Below, one piece after another: positions 25,899 to 33,103 of a stretch of 64,000 nucleotides of DNA. Position numbers and translations under genes: made by a program. The notes below the pieces were generated by a model, which had not been told where the DNA came from, searched no databases, and was given only the letters and a program-made list of their open reading frames with translations. Origin of the DNA: CAZVFX01 sp964626565 (GTDB lineage: Bacteria > Myxococcota_A > UBA9042 > CAIXZC01); the NCBI GenBank assembly GCA_964626565.1, contig CAZVFX010000025.1:1-64000 (forward strand), read 5' to 3'. The stretch's first letter is position 1. Every line of letters begins with the position of its first letter.

Positions 25899-27182
25899 CT
25901 ACTGCACTACACAGGTAAGAAGCCTGGGTAGGGTTCCGACCTCGGGATGCTCGAAGGTTTCGGGTGGACATTCGGTCCATTGGGACGCGCATTCGGCCGC
26001 GCCGGTGAAATTGGCCAGGCCGGGAAGAAGTGCGGCCAGGCCTGCTACTTCCCAGGCGCAGATTTCGTCGCTGAGCAGACCCAGGTAGTCTTCTCCGGGC
26101 GGACATTTCTCAGCTATGACGGTGCAATACTCCAGGGCTCCTGCCGGCAGAGTGGCTCCCAATTGCAGGCAGTTGTCGGTCGCCTCCCCGCACGGCATCC
26201 CGAGTAGCTGCCACAGGTCATCGCAGGCAAACCAGCCTGTGATCTGGCCCAAATTCCAATCTCCGCACGTATCCAGACAGCTAGGAATATCGGGATAGAA
26301 CTCCGGGATGAGGCCGCAGTCGTTGGCCCAGCCGATGTCGCACATGTGATACTGGCACGGGTTTTCCCCCGGTTGCAGGCAGTCCTGGAACTGGGTCCCG
26401 GAGCAATCTGCGAACGCTGCAAACATGCAGGCCATCTCCTCCTGGGCTTCGGCGCCCAGGTTCCAGAATGCGGAACAGGTCAGTTTGCAGTCAGCCTGGG
26501 TGTAGCCCCACATCGCTTTGCCCAAGACCCCGCAGGCTTCCACGTTGGCGCAGTGCTGATCACAAGGTTCTGCCGGCGCCCAATCTCCGGTGCACTCCTC
26601 ATAGACCGAACACCAGCTCAAGAACGGTGGCACTGCCGAAGCGCACGCGAGCCTTTTCAAGAACTCCTCGTCCGCAGCGGCCTGCTCCAGGCAGCCATCG
26701 ACACAGTTTTCGGGCTGTTGGTCGCCCAGGCAGCCGGCGTAGTTGGCGCAATAGAGGTCCTGGCAAAGGTCTTCCAGGTACTGGTCGGAGAGTCCTCCCG
26801 CTTCACTCACCTCGTCGGAAGTTTCGTCGGCCGGGAACTCGCCCCAATCGCTGTCGGCGCTGTCGACGACGTCGAGGTCCTCCGGCGTATCCGGCAGATC
26901 GAATTCATCCGCGGTTTCATCCGGTGCGTCTGCATCAAGATCAGGAGCGATGTCATTGACCTCCAAAGCGTCTGCGTCGGCTTCGCCGGCCACATCCTGA
27001 GGAAGCTCGGGCAGGGGCGTAGAGTCCTTGAGATCCGGAAGGTCGGCGAGGTCGGCAGCAACGTCGGGAGGCACATCCGCGGTCACGACCTCGGCATCAG
27101 GTGCGAGGTCGGGGGCGCTCTTGGTCTTCGGGCTGCATGCGAACAGCAGCAGAGCCAGAAATGCATGCGCCGTGGTTCTCAT
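25899..27182 (-). CDS. Cys-rich lipoprotein with acidic tether, paralogue A
   Basis: 427 residues. Lipobox LLFAC gives lipid Cys16. Residues ~20-130 are a low-complexity Asp/Pro/Glu/Val tether. From ~135 about 30 Cys are spaced in a CxxxxxC..CLxxCLxxA pattern with recurring blocks such as C..Y.ECTG.W, GxLGKAMWGY and LPAGALEYC. The downstream blocks align with the neighbouring lipoprotein (for example ECTGQW, GNSQMGYD, LPAGAAEYC), so the two arose by tandem duplication. No known catalytic motif. Probably a disulfide-rich surface protein. Confidence 0.8.
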   Translation of the reverse strand: MRTTAHAFLALLLFACSPKTKSAPDLAPDAEVVTADVPPDVAADLADLPDLKDSTPLPELPQDVAGEADADALEVNDIAPDLDADAPDETADEFDLPDTPEDLDVVDSADSDWGEFPADETSDEVSEAGGLSDQYLEDLCQDLYCANYAGCLGDQQPENCVDGCLEQAAADEEFLKRLACASAVPPFLSWCSVYEECTGDWAPAEPCDQHCANVEACGVLGKAMWGYTQADCKLTCSAFWNLGAEAQEEMACMFAAFADCSGTQFQDCLQPGENPCQYHMCDIGWANDCGLIPEFYPDIPSCLDTCGDWNLGQITGWFACDDLWQLLGMPCGEATDNCLQLGATLPAGALEYCTVIAEKCPPGEDYLGLLSDEICAWEVAGLAALLPGLANFTGAAECASQWTECPPETFEHPEVGTLPRLLTCVVQ

Positions 27183-27215
27183 AACCGCTCCCGGGTTTTG
27201 GGCGCGTAAGAAAGA

Positions 27216-28544
27216 CTACTGCCCGCCGCCACCACCACTGCCCCCTTCTCCCTCTTCGTCTTCGGGGAGACACGCCAGCTTACTTTCGCAGTCGGCCGCG
27301 TCGACAATGCAGGAGATGAACTGCTCCGCTGCTTCGGGAAACATGGCCTCGATGAAGGCCGAGGTCATCTTGCAGGTGAGCGCCATTTCGTTGGCAAAGT
27401 CGGCGGGGGTGCACACATCTTCGAAGGTGTCGCACACCTCTTCAGCGTCTTCGGATACGGCCACCGCACAAAAGAGGAAGCCGCCGTCCCCGGGCGGGCA
27501 CATATCGAGGCCCTCGAGGCACTCCGCAGTAGCGGGGTCATCCAGGGGGCGGAACAGTGCGGGCAAGCCCGCGACGACGCCGGCCATCTGCCAGCCACAA
27601 ATCTGGTCGGTAAGCTCCCCCATGTCAGGCTCGAACTGATTGCCGCATTTTTCGTTCATCTGGCTGCAATATTCAGCGGCGCCGGCAGGCAGTTCGTCGG
27701 TGATTGCGAAGCAGTTCTGCACTATTTCAGAGCACTCCAGCGGCCACCCCTCGGTCATGTTGAGGCAGGAGGACACACCCAAAGTCTGTCCCGCGTTCCA
27801 ATCGGTGCACTCAGCCTGGCAAGCTTCCGTTGTTTCCCACACCTCCCCGAGTCCACACTGGGTCACAAACTCCTCGGTGCAGGTCTCGGCGCAGGGGTCG
27901 GGCAACTCTTCGTCCCCGATGCAAAGGAAGAACTCAGGTCCATTGCATTCCTCCAGCGCAGCTTCGAAGCAGGCCAGCGCTTCCTCAGTGCCGTCGCCGA
28001 ACTCAAAGAAGGCCGTACAGGTGACGCCACAGTCATCAACGTCATAACCCATCTGCGAATTGCCGAGAGCATTGCAGGCGTCCATCTGGACGCAAAGCTG
28101 CCCACACTCGGCGGTGGTTTCCCACTGTCCGGTGCACTCGTCCAACGCTTCGCAGTAGTCATCCGGGGTGTCTCCCCCTGTGGAGTGGGCGCACACGAGC
28201 TTCATAGTGAACTCGGGGTCAGCCGCCGCGTCGGCGAGGCAAGTTTCAAGGCAGTCGTCCGCGTCGGGTTCACCGGTACAATGGCCCAGGTGGTCGCACC
28301 AAGTTTTGCAAATATCGGCGGCGAGGTCTTCACTCACAGGGCTCTCCGGCACCAGTACTTCCTCCGCGGTTTCTCCGGTCCCATCGGGAACAACTTCACC
28401 GCTTTCCCCATCCGCGGCCGTATCACCAGCCACCACGTCGGTACCCGGTCCCACATCATCAGCGGGCTTGTCGGAGCCACCGTTGCCCCCACAACTAAAC
28501 GCAAACAACACCACCGCGACAAACAGAGTGATGAGCCTTCTCAT
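27216..28544 (-). CDS. Cys-rich lipoprotein with acidic tether, paralogue B
   Basis: 442 residues from ATG 28544 (GGAGGG 5 bases upstream); an earlier in-frame start 24 codons upstream gives an untypical signal. Lipobox FAFSC gives lipid Cys18. A short Gly/Asp/Glu linker is followed by about 33 Cys arranged like those of paralogue A, and the tail is Glu/Gly-rich ending G-G-G-G-G-Q. It is upstream of paralogue A with a 33-base gap, so both are probably on one transcript. Function unknown. Confidence 0.82.
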   Translation of the reverse strand: MRRLITLFVAVVLFAFSCGGNGGSDKPADDVGPGTDVVAGDTAADGESGEVVPDGTGETAEEVLVPESPVSEDLAADICKTWCDHLGHCTGEPDADDCLETCLADAAADPEFTMKLVCAHSTGGDTPDDYCEALDECTGQWETTAECGQLCVQMDACNALGNSQMGYDVDDCGVTCTAFFEFGDGTEEALACFEAALEECNGPEFFLCIGDEELPDPCAETCTEEFVTQCGLGEVWETTEACQAECTDWNAGQTLGVSSCLNMTEGWPLECSEIVQNCFAITDELPAGAAEYCSQMNEKCGNQFEPDMGELTDQICGWQMAGVVAGLPALFRPLDDPATAECLEGLDMCPPGDGGFLFCAVAVSEDAEEVCDTFEDVCTPADFANEMALTCKMTSAFIEAMFPEAAEQFISCIVDAADCESKLACLPEDEEGEGGSGGGGGQ

Positions 28545-28726
28545 TTGTACCCTCCACCGTTCCCAAACCATAGTGTTCATGAGTGTCATCCAAACCTTCG
28601 TTCGGTTATGGAACAATCATACGCACATCCGTGCGCACGGTCAAAATTCAGTGCGGTCGATTCGCATGGCGCAAAAAAGGCCGTTTCTGGTATATTGTTC
28701 CAAACGGGTTCCTTTGGAGTTCAAAA
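28545..28726. promoter_or_regulatory. Divergent regulatory region with inverted repeats
   Basis: 182 bases between divergent exported-protein genes. GGAACAAT (28610-28617) and its exact inverse ATTGTTCC (28694-28701) are 76 bases apart. A CGCAC-ATCC-GTGCG hairpin lies at 28622-28635. An extended -10, TG-G-TATATT (28688-28696), would drive the plus-strand gene with a leader of about 24 bases. Confidence 0.45.
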
Positions 28727-30523
28727 ATGAGATTCTTCTGCTACCTGCTGTTCTGTTGCTTCGCCGTCGTCCCCTCGGCCCGTGCCGACTACTCCGATGA
28801 GCACCCTGAGTGGTTCGGTCTTACCGCACCGCCGATGGGTGGCGTGCTGACGCCGGGATTCGAGTCAGCTTCCGCGTTCATTATCAGAGCCGGCCAGGGG
28901 GCCACGTTCAGCAAGCTTGTGGCCGCGCTGGCGGAAGATGGGGAGATGTTGCTCATTCATGCCGGGCCGGACGACAAGGCCAACACCGAGGCTTTCCTCG
29001 TTGACAACGAGATCGTGCTCGAGGCGTTCCGCTATATCGACGTGGAGGCCCTGGACCAGGGGCTTGCCGGAGACTACTCACCCTTTGTCGTGTCCACTCC
29101 GTCCGGCGCGGTATTCGTGGACCCGCGCTACTTCCCAAACAAACCTCATGACGACGCGGTGGGCAGCAAGGTGGCCATCGCGCTGGAGACCTGCTCATAT
29201 CGCCCGCCGATTTTCATGACCCGGGGCTACCTGGACACCAACGGTGCGGGTCTATGCGTAGTCACTTCCAAATTGTATGGCACCAACCCGGGGCTCACCG
29301 CGTTCGAACTTGATCAGGTGCTGGAGAACTACCTCGGATGCACGAAGGTCATTTCCGTACAGGGGCTGCAGGGGGACTCCGAAGGTCGGTTGGACACTTT
29401 CTTCCGGTTCGGCTCCCCTACCCTCGCCCTGGCCGGCAAGTACGAAGCGATCCAGGATTCCATCAACAAGCTGATTCTTGAGAGTACCCGGGACAAGCTG
29501 GCCGCCGAACTTCCCGAAGAGGTGGAACTGAGCGTGGTCCCCATGCCTTCGACCGTCGATTTCGTGGGCACTGAATTGCGCCCCTCCTACCTGAACTTCA
29601 TCGTCGGGGCGAAACACGTTCTGGTGCCGGTTTTTCCGGATGATACAGAGTTCGAGCAAGAGGCTTTCGATGCGATCCAAACGATCTTTCACCCGGGCCA
29701 CCAGGTGCTGGCCTTCGATTCGTCGTCGCTGCTGACCGCTGAATCCCGCCTTACCAGCGCCCTGGGCACGGTTACGAGTTTGCAGGTGGACACCGGCTGC
29801 AGCCAGCCTGAACCGCTGTGTGACAGCGCCAGCCCGTCCGAATGCGACGTCTGCTTCGACGAATGTCTGGCCGGAGAGATTCTGTGTCTGTCCGACACCA
29901 GCGTGGGCGAATGCAGCGAAGGGGAAGACGGGTGCCTGGATCTGGTCGAGACCCCTTGCAAGGGTGACAAAATCTGCCAGGAAGCCGAGTGCGTGGCCGC
30001 ACCTACCATCTGCGACGAGATGCCTCCCGGCGGAGTCTGTGACGACCTGACGCTCAAGAAGTGCGTTCAAGGAGCGCTCATCGCCATCGACTGCTGGGCA
30101 TCGGGGCAGTTCTGCTCCATAAACCCCGAGACGGGGGACGCAGAGTGTATGGACCCTTGCGAAAGCGGGTGCCAGGAAGGGGAGCCTCCCAGTTGCAACG
30201 AGGACGGCCTGTTGTGGGAATGTAAGCTCGACCAGAACGGCTGCTTCAACCCGACCTTGACCGCCTGTGCCGACGGCGCGGAGTGCATTGACGGGGCCTG
30301 CCTCGGGGGAGAGGACATCGTGGCGGAACTGACGACGGAGCCCCCGGAAGACGCCGGGCCCACCGCAACGGTTGAGGATCCGGGCCTCACTGCCGGCTTC
30401 GGCAAATCCAACGACGGCTGCAGCTCGTCACCCCACGGTTCGGGCCATGGACTGTTACCGCTGCTGCTGTTATTCCTTGTCTTGGCGGCCGCGACTGAAT
30501 ACTCTGTCAGGCGAATCAGCTAG
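28727..30523 (+). CDS. MYXO-CTERM surface protein with degenerate deiminase-like domain
   Basis: 598 residues. Signal peptide 1-~21 (cleavage near ARAD). Residues ~40-360 resemble the bacterial peptidyl-arginine/agmatine deiminase fold: a GYLDTNGAGLCVVT strand, N-P-G-L-T-A-F-E-L-D, the catalytic block G-R221-L-D223 (family: G-H-x-D), S-Y-L-N-F, and S344-A-L-G-T348-V-T where the family has G-A-L-H-C-V-T. Catalytic His and Cys are thus Arg and Thr, so it is probably inactive as a deiminase. Residues ~370-535 are Cys-rich. The end has G-C565-SSSPHGSG, a hydrophobic helix and RRIS, a MYXO-CTERM sorting signal. ATG 28727 has GGAG 9 bases upstream. The fold call is by motif alignment only. Confidence 0.8.
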   Translation: MRFFCYLLFCCFAVVPSARADYSDEHPEWFGLTAPPMGGVLTPGFESASAFIIRAGQGATFSKLVAALAEDGEMLLIHAGPDDKANTEAFLVDNEIVLEAFRYIDVEALDQGLAGDYSPFVVSTPSGAVFVDPRYFPNKPHDDAVGSKVAIALETCSYRPPIFMTRGYLDTNGAGLCVVTSKLYGTNPGLTAFELDQVLENYLGCTKVISVQGLQGDSEGRLDTFFRFGSPTLALAGKYEAIQDSINKLILESTRDKLAAELPEEVELSVVPMPSTVDFVGTELRPSYLNFIVGAKHVLVPVFPDDTEFEQEAFDAIQTIFHPGHQVLAFDSSSLLTAESRLTSALGTVTSLQVDTGCSQPEPLCDSASPSECDVCFDECLAGEILCLSDTSVGECSEGEDGCLDLVETPCKGDKICQEAECVAAPTICDEMPPGGVCDDLTLKKCVQGALIAIDCWASGQFCSINPETGDAECMDPCESGCQEGEPPSCNEDGLLWECKLDQNGCFNPTLTACADGAECIDGACLGGEDIVAELTTEPPEDAGPTATVEDPGLTAGFGKSNDGCSSSPHGSGHGLLPLLLLFLVLAAATEYSVRRIS

Positions 30524-30535
30524 AGGAGATTCCAG

Positions 30536-32992
30536 ATGACGTTTCCGACGCGACTCGCTGCCGCGCTCTTTGTGGTTGTCTTCACCATCTCTTGCGGTGA
30601 AGACGGCACCAGCCAGTTCTCCGAGGACAAAGACATCAAGGCTCAGCCGCCCAAGGACACCGGCGGCCCGGGAGACCCGGACCTGGCGCCCCAGGATCTG
30701 TGGCAGCCGCCTCCGGACACCGCGGAACCGAGCCCGCTGTTGGCCAAACTGGAAACCCACCTCCTGCCCGAATCGATTCTGGCGGGAGGTACTGCCGCGG
30801 CCTCCTGCAAAGGCCTTGACGCCAACGGCACCCCCGTCGATACCGGCCCGGTGACTTTGATTGTGCCGGAAGGTGTGGGCCACGCGAACTTCCAGGTTTC
30901 CGCCAACAAGGTGGGTAGCTACGAAATCAAGTGTCACGCGTCCAAGGTACCCGGGGCCGAAGTGGTTCCTGCAACTCTGACCGTCACCGCGGGGCCGCCC
31001 CTCAACTTCCAGATCGCGCTGAAACCGGTGAAGGACTACTACGGAATCGGCGACAAGGTAACAGTCACCGCGGCTGGAGAGGATAGCTACGGCAACTCCA
31101 TCGACGAAGTCGAACTCGGCCCCATCACCATTTCCCCCCCTTCCATGGGGAAGGTGAAAGACAACAAGGTGGAGTTTCTAACCGAGGGCAAAGGAATAAT
31201 CGAGGCGAGCGCGGCCAAGACCCCCTCCTTGTCGGACGGCGCGTCTGTAGCAGTGGACGAGTACCCGCCCATCATTGAAATATTTACCCCCGCCCGAGCC
31301 GCGGCGCTGCTCGGAGCCGGATCAGTGCAGGTGGAAGGCCGGATAACCGACTCCGCCGGGATCGATTCCGCCCATTTCGGCGGCTCGCCCCTGACACTGG
31401 ACAACGCAGGTGGATTCACCGCATCGATTTCGCCGAAGATCGGCCTCAACCTCATAGAAGTAACAGCCACGGACGGGGCAGAACGCGAGTCGCGACACCT
31501 CCAATCCTTCCTGTTTTCATCCAAGTACTACCCCACGCCCAAGCTGCCCTTGGAGAAACTTCTGGTACCCAACGGCGTGGCGGCCTGGATCGACTACGAC
31601 GCGTTCGTGGGGCCCAACGATGAAAACGGCCCCAGCTTCTCCTACCTCGCCCAGGAATTCCTGGTGGACATCGACGTCGAATCGCTGCTGCCCAATCCGG
31701 TGGCCAGCCAGACCATCCTGCTTTGCACCTACGACATCTTTCTTACCAACATCACCTATGGTGAAATCACCATCGAAGTGACGCCTACCCCTTCGGGACT
31801 CATGGTTCACGTCAAGATCCCCAACCTGGAGGCAGACCTGGACGCGCCGGCACCGTGGTGCCCCGATGTCTCGGGCCACGTCTCTGCGACTGCGCTTACC
31901 TTCGACGCTCTGGCATCCGTGGACATCTCATCCGGGGAACTGGACGTGACTTTGGGCGACGTCAACGCCGAGTTTGTGGGCCTGGTCATCGACCTGTACG
32001 GCTTCACCGGGAATATAGTTCAGGCGTTTATTTCTTTCTTCCAGGACAGCCTCACCGAAATGATCGAAACGCAGTTCGAAGAGCAGGTGACCTACCAGTT
32101 CGAAGCTCAACTCGGAACCATGCTGGGCAACATCAGCATCGAGCAGTGGCTGGACATCCCTCCGTTCATGCCCGGATCGCCGCCCTCCGAAGTGGAGGTG
32201 CATATCCATCCCTCAGGACTGGAGACCGGTTATGCCGGAGTCACCGCGTACATGGACGGTGCATTTACCGCGCTCGATAAGAAGGGCTCGTCGTTGCCCG
32301 GCTCCATTACCCGTTCCGGCTGCCTCAAAGGCGACTTCGCCACCACCAAAGTGGAGGGGCTCCACGTCCTGGAGATAGCTCTCCACCACGACCTTCTCAA
32401 CCAGGTGCTCTACTCGGTGTGGCTGGACGGCGGTATCGACATGGAACTGGATGCGGAAACCATGGCCGCCATGGGCCAGGACCCGTCGGAAATGGGGGTG
32501 GAGAACATCACCATTACCACCGACGCGCTGCTGCCGCCGGTGATCCACGACTGCTCAGCGGACAAAGCGTTCCGCATCGAAATGGGCGAGATGAAGATGG
32601 ACCTGAGCATGGAGATCATGGGCATGCCGCTGGACATGATCATGTACATGTATTTCTCCGCAGTCGCACAAATGGATATCACCGGCGAGCCGGGGAACCA
32701 GATCGTCTACTTCACCTATGACCAGCTCGACTGGATGGACCTGCACATCGAGTCGGTGAACGAGGAGTGGAAAGGCAAGGAATCGGTGTTCGCCGAGCTT
32801 ATCCAGCAGACCTTCCTTCCCGAGTTCCTGAAGATGATGCAGGAATATCCCTACGCCATCCCGGTGTCTCAACTCCCCCTCGAAGAGTTGATGCCTTCCT
32901 TTGCTATGGACTGGACCTTTGTTCCGGTCATCGACTCCATCGTGCGCCAGAAGGGACAGACCTTCATCAAGGCCCACCTGCTCATCGACTAG
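30536..32992 (+). CDS. Large lipoprotein with Ig-like domains and possible lipid-binding C-terminal half
   Basis: 818 residues. GAGGAG precedes ATG 30536. Lipobox FTISC gives lipid Cys20, then a Pro/Asp linker to ~65. Residues ~70-330 look like two or three beta-sandwich (invasin/Big-type) domains, with alternating strands and DSYGNSI, PPIIEIFTP motifs. Residues ~330-818 have long amphipathic strands and L-L-N-Q-V-L-Y-S-V-W-L-D-G-G-I-D, which recalls the conserved segment of BPI/LBP (TULIP) lipid-binding proteins. That would fit lipid or glycolipid transfer at the envelope, but the match rests on one motif. It follows the MYXO-CTERM gene by 12 bases. Confidence 0.75.
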   Translation: MTFPTRLAAALFVVVFTISCGEDGTSQFSEDKDIKAQPPKDTGGPGDPDLAPQDLWQPPPDTAEPSPLLAKLETHLLPESILAGGTAAASCKGLDANGTPVDTGPVTLIVPEGVGHANFQVSANKVGSYEIKCHASKVPGAEVVPATLTVTAGPPLNFQIALKPVKDYYGIGDKVTVTAAGEDSYGNSIDEVELGPITISPPSMGKVKDNKVEFLTEGKGIIEASAAKTPSLSDGASVAVDEYPPIIEIFTPARAAALLGAGSVQVEGRITDSAGIDSAHFGGSPLTLDNAGGFTASISPKIGLNLIEVTATDGAERESRHLQSFLFSSKYYPTPKLPLEKLLVPNGVAAWIDYDAFVGPNDENGPSFSYLAQEFLVDIDVESLLPNPVASQTILLCTYDIFLTNITYGEITIEVTPTPSGLMVHVKIPNLEADLDAPAPWCPDVSGHVSATALTFDALASVDISSGELDVTLGDVNAEFVGLVIDLYGFTGNIVQAFISFFQDSLTEMIETQFEEQVTYQFEAQLGTMLGNISIEQWLDIPPFMPGSPPSEVEVHIHPSGLETGYAGVTAYMDGAFTALDKKGSSLPGSITRSGCLKGDFATTKVEGLHVLEIALHHDLLNQVLYSVWLDGGIDMELDAETMAAMGQDPSEMGVENITITTDALLPPVIHDCSADKAFRIEMGEMKMDLSMEIMGMPLDMIMYMYFSAVAQMDITGEPGNQIVYFTYDQLDWMDLHIESVNEEWKGKESVFAELIQQTFLPEFLKMMQEYPYAIPVSQLPLEELMPSFAMDWTFVPVIDSIVRQKGQTFIKAHLLID

Positions 32993-33068
32993 ACCGGTGC
33001 CCGCGCATCGCAGGCCCGTCGCTCGTTCCCCGGGTACTGTGTCTGTTCCATAGTAACCTGAATATGTG

Positions 33069-33074
33069 TATACT
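33069..33074 (+). promoter_or_regulatory. Possible -10 element of the amidohydrolase gene
   Basis: TATACT lies 29 bases upstream of ATG 33104 in a 111-base spacer. No good -35 is visible (TTCCAT at the right distance). Confidence 0.35.
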
Positions 33075-33103
33075 CACCGGCGGATTACGTGTGAGGTCAT
33101 GCC

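Noticed and set aside
28583..28726. Upstream extension of the MYXO-CTERM protein
   Set aside because: It would place the signal peptide inside the chain and has no good ribosome-binding site.
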